From positions 434,001-498,000 of the forward strand of contig JADNRZ010000017.1 of assembly GCA_015501605.1 (NCBI GenBank): a stretch of DNA of 64,000 bases, read 5' to 3'. Position numbers and translations under genes: made by a program. Shown one piece after another: positions 51,201 to 64,000 of this stretch (within the stretch, counting starts at the first letter, position 1; each line of letters opens with the position of its first letter). Below the pieces are notes generated by a model that worked only from the letters and a program-made list of their open reading frames with translations, ran no database searches and had not been told where the DNA came from. The stretch comes from Panaeolus papilionaceus. Lineage: Eukaryota; Basidiomycota; Agaricomycetes; Agaricales.

Positions 51201-54200
51201 GAACAGACCCCCCTTCGGAGCGTCTTCGCATTCGCCTAACCCGTAAGGCACAACCAGAATACCATCACGGAAAGGATTCAGATGTGTATTTCTAGACGAG
51301 AGCTCTTCGTCCATCTTATGGAAGCACAGAATCAGACGAGCATTGGCCAGAACAGGTGGAACGGTATTACCAAAGCCACTGAATGCCCCCGCCTCATGTT
51401 TTGGAAAATCCGCACTGCAACCTTCAATGGGAGCCTAGACTGAGCTTCGACCAACATGTTGTCTGATGCTGTCATAGGTGTGAAAAGCGGCCGTGTCATG
51501 CCACTGTGTCCTTGTTTCGAAGTTGAGTACATAGGTCAGAGTAGTTGCTGCAACATTTTTCATGTCGGATTTGGCTTTTTGGTGGTGTAGCGACCAGGAA
51601 CTTGCAAGTGGGTCCTCCGCTCGAGAGGCATTCAGGGATAATCTAGGCTCTAATAAGCGCTCGGAGAATAATTAGGGGCTTCGTCGCACAGACTGACGAA
51701 GCATGGATGGTTATCGATTCCGCACGATGTCGTAGGAGATACTCACGAAAGTCAAGGGCGACTCAATTTTTAGCACATCAGCCAGCACACGCTCGACCGG
51801 TTGAAGTTCAGGTCCGACGGCAATGTGTTTGTAGCTTATCTGATCTGACATGATACTGTCTATTCTCGGGTTAATTTCTTGCATCTGCTGGCCGGTGATA
51901 AGAAGATTAAACATATCAGGTCAGTGTATGACATACGATTGCGAGCTCGAGAACAGTCTAAATCCTCCAGGATGAGGCTTGGATGATTTCAGTCACGCTC
52001 TCAAGGTTGAACATCCGCGTGAAATGTAAAACTTCTGTGGGTGGCCGACATGTACTCTTCGAAGTACAATACCCTCAGAGACGGGATATTCTATGCTTCT
52101 GTACCTGACTCTCATGTCGCGCCAGCGGGTACAGCGCCTGGGTCATTAAAATACAAGCCGTCCGGATCGTTCTCTCCGTTAATATCTCGCTTCGAAGTGA
52201 TATGAACGATTTTCCCCTGTTGAACGAGCTTCGGCTTACATCGCTAAAAATACAAATGCACAAAACGCTCCAAGCTCACGCCATCGAAGGAAAAGCAATT
52301 CGTCGAGGATTCCCCGGGATTTCATTCACAGTCGAGCCCAAACTGCCCAAAATCGATTCCACATGACAATTAAACGCGTCGATTGACCATCTGAACATTA
52401 GATGGGCAATTTTCCCTTCGGCTCGGTATGGTGGGAACACCCCATGTAAATCATCAGTGTTTGGCGAACATCGGGGCCTTGGATGAGAAATTGAACCCGT
52501 TCCACGCTTTTTTTATTGCTCTTGCGGATCAAATCTAAAGTTATAATACAACAGGATGCATTCTAAAGAGCGAGAATAGACTAGAGAGCTGTACCTCGGA
52601 AGCTTGCTTAAACCAAAGCCCCGTAAGCGCACGTTCGCCGATGGAGCGCTGTTAGCGGGCCATCGAAAGGCCACCGACACAAATTCACACGTGCCTTGTA
52701 CTCCAACCTTCTGCGTACCGTTTCAGCTCATCTAGAATGGGGCAGTTGTATGTTCTTTAGCTGTTCAAATCGCATCTATTTGAGCCTCACATGCTACTCA
52801 TTGCGGGTTCAGGACGGTGATAAGTAGAGGCACCTAGGTGGGTGCACATGGGGTGCTGTATTGAAGTTGGCTTCGAAGTACAAATAGGTCTGATGGTAAG
52901 TATGCCCTCGGGGTAATAATGGACACTGATTGATAATGATATCTTTTGCCGGAGGTTCCTGCATCAGACATTTGACTCTTGTAGCGGGTGATGAACAATA
53001 CATCAAGCTCGATGTTACAAGGTGAGAAGCATAACTGACGTTCGGAAGCTGGGCATTGCGAGGGGTAAGTAAAGTACCGCGTTGGACGTCCGACATCCGG
53101 CAATTGTTTTGCACTGTCAGCGGAAACTGCCTTTCGATGATTGATCATTCAGCTTCGACAGGTGTAGGCTTTTTTGTTGACTCGAGTCCGAATGGATTTT
53201 TGCTTTTTAAACAGTGTGCAATGACGAGGATCACAGGGTTCTGCCAGCAAGCGTCAAAGGCCGTCAATCCCATCAAAACATCAATAACCAACACTCAGTT
53301 CTTCACCTCCTTCCAATTTCGTTCAGTAAAAGCGATGCAGTGCTCAACTTGGCTCAACTGCATGTTTTTGGTCGATTGCAAAGTATCTATTCAGTATTTG
53401 TTTCGTGAGTTCCCTTTTCGAGGAGGTCATCTGGACGTGGGTAGTACAGCTAAACTCCGAAATAACTTGATCTGCAATTGAGAAACGAGTGTCAGATGAT
53501 TAGGCCATACTGTGGAGCATCTCGCTACTCGAGCCTGAGTGGAGCTCGAGGGGAAAGACAGCGGCAAGATAATACACTTTGCCGCATTTACCGCACAGGG
53601 AAGCTTTTGGCGTCGATGACTATCTTTGATGATAAATGGGTATGCTGCGCTGGGTTTGAGGCCGTGAAATGTGAAGGATAATGAAGTTTGAGATATGAGC
53701 CTCAGGTGAGGTATGATTGCGTTCATTATCGTAACATGAGTCTTGTATCGAGTATAGTGACCCTTACTGATGCCCTCTGAGCGTCTGCCCCGAGTTAAGG
53801 CACACTCTCTGTCATTCCGCCTTCTGTTGGGCTTTCCACTGTACCTTTCGAGCGCTGTCCGCGGATGAGCAAACAAGGCTGAAGCAACGTTGAGGGTTCT
53901 GGTTCGTTGCTCTAATTTATTGCTAGACGTAAGGTGGTATGTTTTTAATGAATTGTCAGGCCCGGGCGACGTGGTTTATCCGGCACATTGGTTTCATGAA
54001 TTCAGTTCTAACCTGAAGTTGAGAGATAGCGACAGGCACACTCTGTATATAAAGAGAAAACAGAGCACCCTTATAATGCGCCTATTTTATAGAAGTATAA
54101 ACCCACATATATTATAGAAGAGAATAAGAAAACAAACGCATGATATGAACATATTTTTGAGAATTGAAGGAACGAGGCGCAGTGAAGGGACGGAAACATA

Positions 54201-54795
54201 AACCAAATCGGGGAAAGGATCTGAAGGCGATGACAAACAGGAATACACACAATTCAGTCAATTGACATCCGAGTGAACCAGGAATCTCAGTCTGGCATGA
54301 AATCCTACCGACTCCCTGTGCTTTGCCCTCGTTTCCATTGCTTGACTGGTCCTATCGCCACAATGTGAACTGAAAGATTTGATGCTTCTGACCGTCAATC
54401 AAGTAATCCTAGGTTTAAATTTAGTCGAACTGGTCTAATGCATTCGAAAGTTGATCGATTGAATGTGTGGATGGAATGCGGGAATCGATAGATTTACTTA
54501 GCGACTGTACTACTTGGGAATATTCCAGCAGTCCATACTACGTTGTTCCGTACTTACACCCTGTCGTGACTGTCGGCTGTCCTCCGTGATCTCAACTCTC
54601 GAATCTTGTCCCTCGATTACTTGTCTTTCTGTCGAAGTTCGGAATTACTAAAGAAATGATAACGTCTCATCAACGCCTGTCTCTTTTATACCTCTCCTCG
54701 TTGTTTGCCAAACGGTTGGGACTCTCGCTCTACCTTACTCTCCCGGGCTTTCGAATCTTCTCCCTCTCCTTTTATTTCGTTAGCCTCGAATAATA
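48279..54795. other. 6.5-kb gene-poor interval
   Basis: The longest gap in the window, between the divergent KRE6-like and GT2 genes. It has only short open frames, none with a recognised domain and none that I can splice into a full gene. The strands at 48553-48786 and 49437-50057 show possible small secreted-protein pieces (see findings). No transposase, reverse transcriptase motif or long terminal repeat was seen. The right end (about 54120-54795) is the likely GT2 promoter and 5' UTR. Confidence 0.5.
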
Positions 54796-57700
54796 ATGTC
54801 CTCAAATTCCGAGTATGATAATTATGATGCTGTCCTTCATTGGCTATTTCGTTCGGTATGTGACCTTGCAACCGAAATAATTCCCACTAAATTTCAACTT
54901 CATCTTTAGACACTAGGAGACACTTGGTTCAAGCCTTCCGAAGAGAATATCTCTGCTGGTATCTGTCTCCGAATAGAACCAGGTCGTTACAGAGTCTTCC
55001 CCTATGAAAATCCTTATCTAGCGCCCTTCGAGGCTGCCGTACGTGGTTTGAACCCTCTTGTCGCCGTCAAAGTGCGCACAGCAGCTGCTCACTCAGCTCT
55101 CCACACTGTGTAAGAAACGCAAAACTTCTCTAAAACTTTACTGTATGGAGCACTCAACGCTTCGATTATTAGATCGGAGGATGCTACGGCTATTTATTTG
55201 GATAGCAATACTCGCATCCAAATTCTAGATTCCATCTCTGCTTTACCCAAGGCAGATAAAGAGCAATGCGGCGCTTTCATCGTAGGTCCTCAAGAATATC
55301 TTTCAGTCAACCTAAATATCAAATACCTTGATTTTTCTTTCAAAGCGCGACGAACACGTTCTGATTGTCTGGTCTGATGATGTCGACCAAATCGTGCCGT
55401 TGTGCAGGGAATTCGACGAGAAGATGATGAAGCTTGTCTGGCGATCGAGGCATAGTCATGCGGCCTCTGTTATTACGACTGCGACGACTTCATCTGTTCC
55501 TTCAATCACCGGCTCTCATGTCAACTTGAACGAAAAAGCCTCTTCAACACGTGCATCAGTAACCGTCGCAGAGGCTACTGTCGTTGCTGCTGCATTGGCA
55601 GAGAAGGAGAAAGAGAAGGAAGCAACACCCGCCCCTGCGCTAGTCACTGCCCCAGCCAAAAAATCCATATTCAGTTGGAAGTTGTCAAAACAGAAGCCTT
55701 CCGAAATCGATCCTGAGAAAGGACCTTCTGGACCTCAACCGCGGCCTATACGTTACTTTGCACCATTTTACAATGGCCTTGGTGCAGCTTTGGCAGTCTG
55801 TACGTTATTTGCTCATCGTTCAAGCTCTTCTGTCAATCCTAATTTTTTTGCACGTCGAATTTAGTCTTCATTGCCAGTGGTCTCATGCTCCTTCTTCAAG
55901 AATGGAAATTAGACCATGATTACATACGGTTCGCCCTCGTCGCCAGCTTCCCCTGCCTCGTCTGCATCTCCCTGGTTCGCCCTTGTTTTTCTTTTGTTCT
56001 TCTCTTCGTAGTCTAACGGAGGTTTCTTTGATCAGTTCTTCTGTATCCAAATCATCATCAGTCTTTCCATGATGTAAGCCCGCCTCTTTTCTTCCGAAGT
56101 CCAGCGTCTTTACGACCTCCTGCTCATTTGTATATCTTTCTTAATTGACAACTTACGTTCTTTGTTTTGCCACATGTAGGGTTGGACCTATCGCTCAGTA
56201 CCACGAAAACTCACGGTACTATTCCGCGAATCGCCCAGAACCAAATCCCGAGATCGATTCCCGTCTTCCCCACATTACCGTCGAAATGCCCGTCTACAAG
56301 GAAAGTCTAGAAGAGACCATGTGAGTGCACCGCCCTTTTCTCCCTGTCCCAAAGTACAAAGAGCGCCTTCATCTCCCCGGGTCCGGATTGGGAAGTGAAG
56401 TCCCTGCCTAAGACGTTGCCCCTGTTGGTTTTGCTCAAACTCTGGCTATGCCTGATTGCAGCAGGGAATTAGGCATTAAATGAAGGGCATAAATGAGATG
56501 CGGCGGCAAGATAGGCTCTCCCTTAACCATATAGCTGAGGATGGAGCTTTAGCTCTTGAAGCTTGTGTGGCATGACAGTCAAGCTCAATAGCCACGAGTA
56601 AGAGTTTGGGTTGAGCTCAGATTGTGCTTCCCACGCCTGGTTTGGCTTCACGCATTGCATCTTGGTCCTGCTCGATTTCCATCTTAACCTCTAAATTCAA
56701 TCTGTTGCTGACCATATTTTTGAATCATGCAGAACGCCGTCTGTGTTCTCACTGAAGAAAGCTATGCAAACCTATGCTCGTCAGGGTGGAACATCGTCTA
56801 TCTTTATTCATGACGATGGTCTACAACTTCTCTCGGCCGAGGAAAGGGAAAAGCGTATTGCATTTTACGCTGACCACAACATTGGATGGGTTGCTCGACC
56901 TCCTCACTCAAGCGAGTCTGATGGTTATAAGCGTGCCGGTCGATTCAAGAAGGCGTCCAACATGAATTACGGTTTACAGGTAGGATTCAACGCACAAGAT
57001 TAACCTGGTTCAATTCATTGATCCCATTTGGTTCTTGATAGCTTTCGCTTGCGATGGAGAAGCACATTCTTGCTATGGAGGCTGCCGGAGCTACAGACTT
57101 TGAGGGCGACGTATCTTTGGAAGAGAAAGCGTTGGAACTGGCCATCGACGAAATGTATCAAGCTGCTGACAAGAAGTGGAAACCATGGGCCAAAGGGGCA
57201 AAGTCCATTCGCATTGGTGATATCATCCTCCTGGTCGATTCTGATACCGTTGTTCCCGAGGTGAGCGTCTGCTATCCTCATAACCTTTTTGTTTTGGGTT
57301 TGCACCATAAGGTGCCGTCGAGGATATGAAAGCAAGATCTTGATTGCTAAGGCGCATCCCCTTCATTATACCAAATTTGCCTCTTCATTTACAACGTTCT
57401 ACTATGATCGCATTGCTGACTTTGCCATCATCAGGACTGTCTGCGCGATGCGGCTCGCGAACTCGCCGAATGCCCCGACGTTGCCATCATCCAACACGAA
57501 TCAGGTGCGTCCTTGCCCATTCCGACTCTACCAAAAGATGTATACTGAAACAGATCCTCAGATGTTATGCAGGTCGCCCATCACTTCTTTGAGAACGGTA
57601 TTGCGCACTTCACGCGTCGTATCAACAAGTGTATCTCCCTGTCTTGCGCCAACGGAGAAGTTGCCCCTTTCGTCGGTCACAATGCCTTCCTGAGATGGTC

Positions 57701-58885
57701 TGCCCTCCAAGAAGCTGCCTTCATTGACCCAGCCGACAACATGAAGAAAATCTGGTCAGAAAGCAACGTGTCTGAAGATTTCGACATGGCACTCCGGCTT
57801 CAGCTAAAGGGCTACATCATTCGTTGGGCCAACTACTCTGAAGGAGGTTTCAAGGAGGGTGTCTCACTTACGGCCGACGATGAGCTTAACAGGTGGCAGA
57901 AATACGCATACGGTTGGTGTAGCTGCTTCAGACTGCATATACGATATGCTCAAAGTGTTTCCAGGTTGTAACGAGCTGATCTTCAATCCCATCAAGGATT
58001 GGCCCAGAATGGGCCCCATCACAAAGCAGCTTCGCATTTTCCTGTGGTCCGATGCTCCAATTCACTACAAGATCAGTATGATGTCCTACATGTTCTCCTA
58101 CTATGGCATTGCCGCCGCCGCCCTCTTCTCAGTGCTCAACTACTTCATGCTTGGCCTCGCAATGGAGGTGGATGGGTTCTTCATGCACAGTTTTGAGATT
58201 ATGTTGGCCTGTCTTGTCGTTTACCCCGGAGCTGGAAACGTCTCTTTCACTCTCCTTGAGTACCGTCTTGGTCAGCGCGATATTTTCTCCTCTGCATTTG
58301 AGAACTTTATGTGGGTTCCCTTCTTGTAAGTCTTGTTCCTCCAGAATAAGCTGTCACAACCCTGACACATTCCCAGCTGGTTCTTCTTCAACGGCCTCAG
58401 TATCCATTTGTCCGTTGCCCTCCTCGCTCATCTGTTTTCATACAATATTACTTGGGGTGCCACAAAGAAGGTATGTCACATTAGCGATGTCAGATTTTTT
58501 TTTTGTCCCTCATAATGCTGGCTTTACAGGAAGTCGAAAGATCTAACTTCTGGATCGAGGTTCCCAGGATCATCAAACGTTTCTGGTTTGTTTTCTTGGT
58601 ATCTTTCTTCCTGATCGCTTCTATGGTCGTCTTGGCCTTGCCTTTCATCCCAATGGAATGGAGGATCGATTCATGGGCGTTGATGCTTCCTCTTGCGTGA
58701 GTAAATCTCTTGACTAGACCCCCGTCGGCGGTTATTGATCGTCTCCTTTCTCTTCGCAGTGTCGTCGCGGGTGGACATATTCTGTGGCCGGTAAGACTTG
58801 ATTCCGACTTACAATTTGGATAAAACCCTAATTCCGCTCTTGTCAGATTGTTCTAAACCCCTGGCTCATGATCTTCTCATACTGA
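54796..58885 (+). CDS. Processive family 2 glycosyltransferase, membrane-bound
   Basis: Membrane GT2 synthase of the group that includes the fungal GT2 enzymes needed for hyphal growth on surfaces; product polysaccharide unknown. The ATG at 54796 starts MSSNSEYDNYDAVLHWLFRS. The N-terminal part (to about 55800) contains a myosin-head-free, partly disordered region with an Ala/Glu-rich insert. Helices follow (FIASGLMLLLQEW), then the catalytic domain: HITVEMPVYKESLEET, IFIHDDGLQLLSAEER, RAGRFKKASNMNYGLQ, IGDIILLVDSDTVVPE (DxD), VSEDFDMALRLQLKGY (acceptor-side ED) and RWQKYAYG with Cys after it (the QxxRW-like position). Four or more C-terminal helices follow, ending NPWLMIFSY. About 13 introns; one, 56321-56732, is 412 nt. 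It is not a standard chitin synthase, which carries EDRxL and QRRRW. Confidence 0.85.
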
Positions 58886-60052
58886 GAGACGCCTCAGCGG
58901 CCTCACACACACACTCGTCCGCCTATGTTTTCCCAGTTTTGCTCAAACAACAAACAGCATATCAGGGATTTCCAAATTTCGCAGATATTGCTTAATATTG
59001 TCCCTCGATATCGAGGTATCCGTTCTTTTTCTGTTGATTTGGGACACTGTCTCTACCGAGCTCTTTTGTTAATCTTGCACATTTCCTTGTCCCATTTACA
59101 TCCGCTTCGCCACCCACAACTTATCGAACATTCACTCACACCGTCTTGTTTCTCTGGACTTGTTCTACCACAAACTATGCGTCCCTACTTCCTGCTTTCT
59201 CGTTTGTTATGACGGCAACGAACGCTGTTTTCCATTCTTTTCACTAACCAACTGGGCTATATAGAGTGTTTTTTTACAATAACTTATAATATTCTGTGTA
59301 CTTTTATGTGCCTTGTTTTCAACAAGGCATCTTTAATTATTTGCCACCCATATTCCTCTTTGTTCTGTACATATTTGGCATACACATTTGGTCAATTCAA
59401 TGAATTTCATGAAGCCGTTCTGATCCATGTTTCAATTGCTTTTGTGATCGTCTTCCTTGAAATACTCGAATCAAATCTCTTATGCAACAGCCGCCCTTAA
59501 CTTCCACATGTCAGTCGGTGGGTGGGGGGTTGATTGATTGTTCTCCCCAACAAGGAGAATCGGCGGCACAATACAATTATTTCATCAAACCTAACTTCCT
59601 TGCCGTGCAAATGTTGTGCAAAATGTCAACCCATGTGAACTCGCCAAAGATACTTCGATGACAAGGTCGCTTCCTGGCACACTCTCACGGAATATCAAGA
59701 TCACCGCAAGGGCTCGAAATCGACGAGCCCTTGGGCCCGAATCAGCTTGTTGCCCAACATTTCACAACGCCCCATCAATTCGGGTCCATATGAAACGGGG
59801 CTGCCAACGCGTTTCTCACATCGAAAAAGTTAATTTCCAGAGCCACTAGGCCCAGGTCGATAGAGGTTGAATGAACCCGAGAAAAGAATAAAATTTGTTG
59901 ATAAAAGCTAAATACCCCAACATGAAATCCGCAAATACTGTGTAAATACATTTAAAAAAGAAAGAAAACAACAACAGGAACAACAACAGTCGTTAAACTG
60001 AGTAAATATTTGAGCAAGTCCATGTGGTAAAGTCCTTTCAACCAAGGTTGAA
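58886..60052. other. Convergent intergenic region
   Basis: About 1.2 kb between the GT2 stop and the copper oxidase stop, with T-rich stretches typical of 3' UTRs. No gene seen. Confidence 0.55.
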
Positions 60053-63000
60053 TTAAATTCCGGGGGGAGTGAAGCCTGGGAGATTGGGCCAGAGGCCAAT
60101 TTGAGATGGATCGCCCCCAATGCGCACCCATTGCGCATGCGAGGGAGTAGGGCCGTCAAGAACGAACAACATGTGCCAGCCTGGTGGGGAGATACCAGCG
60201 TTGGGGGGCGCGGTGATTGTGCAAGTATTTCCAGAGCAGCTGAATGCAGGGAAGATAGTTCGGGCACCCATGGTGTTTCCGTGAGTGCTAGATGTGGCAC
60301 CAAGAAGAGACACGCGCATGGTGGAAGTGCTGCCTTGGAAGAGGTTTACGGTGATCTGATAGTTGCCTCCGTATGCCCAGTCGTTTTGAGCCAAAGTGAA
60401 CGTGGGTTGTGTGCGGCCCTGGTTGAGGTAGGGTGGGATGTAAACCTCGATACGGTACTCTTGAGGATACTTCGGAGTGCCGTCGGCGTTGGCGGTCTGG
60501 GGATCTGAACCAGAAACCAGAATACGACCATCAGGAAGGAGAGTTGCCTCAGAGTGGTACATGCGAGGAACAATGGTGTTATTGAGGATGGACATGCGCT
60601 GACCATGAGGTTGCGTAGGATCGTAAAGAACAGCGTTGAGATTAGGGTTATTGGCCAAACCGAATCCGGCGACACCTTCAGTAGCACCATTCATGATCAT
60701 GAAAGTACCATCTGGAAGCGAGACCATGCAGGCAAGAACACGACGAGATGGCTGGGTAATAATCAGTCTTTATGTTCCTACAAAATGATAGAAAGAAAAC
60801 GAACCATGCGTTCAAGAATCCATTGCGGGTTAGGTGCTTCAGGAGCGATGGAAACACAGTTGTCGACGGCCTGGGCAGGACCGGCAGTTGAACCACCACA
60901 GACAAGAATCTCAAGGGGGTCTGTATAAGGGGCGAATTGGGGCAATGGGACTGCAGCACCTTCCAGAGGGTAAGTACGACCGGCAAGGACTGATAGAAGA
61001 AAATCATTAGAATTTAAATTTCAGGAAGAGTTGTCAATCAGGACTGACAGTTGTTCACATTTCCTGGCATATTGGGGAGAGAGGTGACGGTATCGAAAGT
61101 GTGAGGATTAAGGATTCGTGCCTCATTCCAATAACCAACGAAGATATTCTGACTGGGAAGAATGATAACGAAGGGATAGAGATTGTTGGGGTCGGTACGT
61201 GCCAGCCAGTCCATCTCTAGGACGGTATCACCACCGTTAGGTTTGGGCAAAATTTCCAGATTAGGTTGAGGGGCAGCATTGCTTCCTGTTTCACCACCAA
61301 TGACTAAAACAGATCCATTGGAAAGGACAGCAGCAGTTGGGTACCAACGTCCACGCTAAAAGCCAATTAGTCGACATCGTTCATATGCTGAAAGGAAGAG
61401 AAAACGGCATACCTGAAGTGCCAAAGTGTGGAAATCTTCTTCCCAATCAGTGGTGGAATTTGTGCCAGTGGTACCATCGGGAGTGAAGAGACGGACACCG
61501 AATGTGGAGTCAAGGGACCAACCACCAACGTTAATTTGTCGACCAGCCTTATCAGGGAGAATGACACTTCCGGCGCAGAAAACGTCGGTTTTGACATGCA
61601 TCTCTCTGTAGGCAGCACGCCAATTAGGTCCATTGACCAGGGTAGGATCCAATTCATAAGCACCGGTGGTATTGGGGGGGCTAAAACAACTGCTTTAATA
61701 ATATGTGCGGCTGGGATTGAATTTTAACATACCCTGTCCCAAACTTCTCGAGCAATGTGACCTTGTTGTTAATGCCGACAGTAGCGATAAGAGGGATAAT
61801 AAGACTACGAAAGAAATCAGTAAGTGCAACGAGGGTTTATGGCCGGTAAATTGACTTACCCAGGCACTACGAGAAGGAAGCAGAGAATTGTCGTGATGAA
61901 TACAAAAGCATAAGCTGAGCTAGAACGTCACATACCAAAGAACTGTGGGAATGGTATCAGCGCCCAGCAAAATATTGGAAAGGATTAGTTGTGCATACCT
62001 CATATCGACCAATGTTATTGGGTGTCTTCCAATCGTTCATGGTACCATTCCAGTAGTAGGTGGATAGTCGATCGCCCTGTCCACAGATATGGATAGGATC
62101 TCCGGGGCATGGAGTATTGCACTCTGATTCGTCGCCAAAGACACCGTTGTTATTGGTGACATCTGTGATATCACCGCAGTCTAGAGCGCATCGTTAAGTT
62201 CACAGAAGACCTCTTCATGTTGTCGACTTACAGCATTCTTGACCAAACTGTCACGACAAAGAGAAAATCAGGGTCGGCTTCTCACTACAAAACGAAGTTG
62301 ACTCACCTCGACACCAGAAGCGGGGTAACCGAAGGCGGCACATTGATTCATACAAGCCGTCGCGGAGTTATTACCTATCCATATAATTTGATTTGGGAAC
62401 ATCTTGCCTTGAGCGGGTTCCCTACTTAGATGTCAGAAACAGAGTGAAGCAGAGCCACGATAACCACCATACCGCAAGCAGCCTTGGTAAACCCATTGAC
62501 CCGGAAGGCCTGTAGTTTGAGTTGTTGGGACAGGGAGCGCCACGATTGCCGTCGAAGAGTAGACAGACATCCTGTTGGGTCCACCACAAGCCTCGCTAGA
62601 GGAACTGTCAATATAAGTAAAGCTTTTGATGCGGTGTGTTTCCTACGTCGTGTTTCCAGCACACCCCATGCTACAGTCGTTTTGATTTGTGGCAAGAGCT
62701 GCACCATTGACGAGGGAGTTACCGCAGTCTAAATGAAAATATAAGTCGAAGCGTTAATAACAAGTCGTAAAGCTGCTTACAGCATTCGTCTGCGAATTCA
62801 CTGCCTGCAACAGTAAAGTTCTGGGCGGCGCAAGCACCGACACAGGACTCAATAGTGTTCGATTGAGAACCGGGGAGTTGAAGAGTGAAGATACGGCCAT
62901 GGGCGTTATCACTATCACCTAGTTTAGTGAAACGAGATAATGAACAATGGATGACGCGACTCACACCCAGCATGCGTTGTATGCCCAGCCAGTTGGAAGA

Positions 63001-64000
63001 CGATTTGGTTCAAGAACAGGGAAGACGCTGCTGGGGCCACCTCCGCCACCACCACCTCCGCCTCCTCCACCATTCTGAGATGGGAGATTGGTACCAGTGT
63101 AATGATAAGCATTGAGCCTGTTTGGACCACCGCAGAACTCCTGGGGGTTACCCTCACAGACCATGTTGCAATCGCCATCTGGGGTTGATGCACCTCCGTT
63201 AATGATCGCATTACCGCAGACTAAACAGAAAAGGTTTAATAAAACAATAAAGCTGGCTCATGTTATGAAATAACTGACAGCATTGACTAGAAGCGAGAAG
63301 AGCAGAATTTAATATTAGCCAATATGATCAATAACACGACAGGACTCACTCTGTAAACTCGGCACCAGCAAAGGGGAAGCCTAAGTTGAAACAGGCTGTC
63401 GTACATGATTCGATGGTGACAGGTCCGTCAGTGTCGACACCTACGGGGATTGTTCGACCTCCACCGTTGACATTATCGCTGTTTATAGGGTAAAAGGATT
63501 AAAAAAACATGAGGATTAGGGAAAACCATATTAGATGGTGGTACGAAATCAAACTTCGACAGTGACTTGTCACGAACCTAATGCAACCGAGCGACTGCCA
63601 ATCACCGACACTGGGAACGATGGTGGGTGGGGCTGGTGGGGTTTCACCATTCCAGAACAAATTCAGACGGTTGCCAGCACCACATGGTTCAGTGCTGGCA
63701 CCTGCACAGGCCATGTTGCAGTCCGTCGAAGGTGCATTACTCCAACCATTATCGAGGTTATTTCCACAAACTATCGACGAAAATAGCAAGATTCGAGAAC
63801 GAGGAAAAAAGAGGGACTTGTAAGCGGCGTTTAGGCTCAACAAACAGAAGTTGGGAACTTACAGCATTCAGCCTAAATAGAGAATAATCGTGATGGAGAA
63901 GGCGGGCCGAGGACACGGTCAACGATGTCAAGCAGCACAAAAAAATCAACCAAGACTCACGCCAAATTCGACACCTGCGTAGATGAAGTCCCTCGCGTCA
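60053..64000 (-). CDS. Copper radical oxidase (glyoxal-oxidase type) with WSC repeats, 5' end cut
   Basis: Secreted or wall-bound AA5 copper radical oxidase of the WSC-bearing CRO group, which oxidises aldehydes or alcohols and yields hydrogen peroxide. The N-terminus lies beyond the right edge. Four WSC units can be traced from 64000 to about 62030, each with GVEF/SEF, ECCGN and CxxxCxG patterns: ending [24 protein letters not shown] and [10 protein letters not shown] polyglycine linker lies near 63040-63075. The oxidase follows: FCAG (thioether Cys), [20 protein letters not shown] (Tyr), [34 protein letters not shown] (axial Tyr and His) and [11 protein letters not shown] (second His). It ends in DUF1929, stop at 60053. 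All copper ligands appear present. Many tiny exons interrupt the WSC part; several code only two to four residues. Confidence 0.9.

Noticed and set aside
48279..54795. Transposon in the large gap
   Set aside because: No transposase, reverse transcriptase, integrase motif, terminal repeat or target duplication was found by eye.
54796..58885. Chitin synthase identity for the GT2 gene
   Set aside because: The catalytic motifs are SEDFDMALRLQ and RWQKYAYG, not the EDRxL and QRRRW set of chitin synthases.

Overview
The window is nuclear DNA of a filamentous basidiomycete, most likely a mushroom-forming Agaricomycete. Genes are on both strands and are cut by many short introns (about 45-70 nt, GT...AG). 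The content also fits: a multi-WSC glyoxal/galactose-oxidase-type copper radical oxidase, a KRE6/SKN1-type glucan synthesis protein, DUF4238 proteins and HGDLK-type kinases. I saw no rRNA, tRNA, CRISPR array, intact transposon or virus. Exon borders were read by eye from splice consensus and frame continuity, so individual junctions may be off by a few bases.

Layout, left to right. 1-1423 (-): hexose transporter, cut by the left edge. 2424-5745 (-): DUF262-domain protein with a long Q/P-rich tail. 6752-7128 (+): KSH1/TMEM167 (Kish), whose first coding exon is only the ATG. 7574-12244 (-): condensin SMC2. About 12681-14030 (+): an uncertain, unrecognised multi-exon gene. 14550-17555 (+): OPT-family oligopeptide transporter. 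18297-19374 (+): unrecognised single-pass membrane protein with signal peptide. 19861-23717 (+): Msb1/Mug8-domain protein. 25750-26405 (-): prefoldin subunit 5. 26709-29228 (+): DENND11/LCHN-like protein. 30272-32800 (-): DUF4238-protein kinase fusion. 34935-37500 (+): FHA-coiled-coil-tail-anchor protein. 38196-43395 (-): SAC3/GANP mRNA export factor with FG motifs. 43456-43850 (+): doubtful small membrane protein. 45668-48278 (-): KRE6/SKN1 GH16 protein. 48279-54795: 6.5 kb gene-poor gap. 54796-58885 (+): processive family 2 glycosyltransferase. 60053 to the right edge (-): WSC-repeat copper radical oxidase, cut by the edge.

Most genes are conserved housekeeping functions: chromosome condensation, mRNA export, tubulin/actin folding, secretory traffic, polarity and cell wall. 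Several act at the cell surface: KRE6, the GT2 synthase, the Msb1-like protein, the WSC oxidase and two transporters. There is no sign of an operon or of a metabolite cluster. The most unusual items are the eukaryotic DUF262 protein (a fold best known from prokaryotic anti-phage systems), the DUF4238-kinase fusion, and SAC3 with nucleoporin-like FG motifs placed after its helical core.
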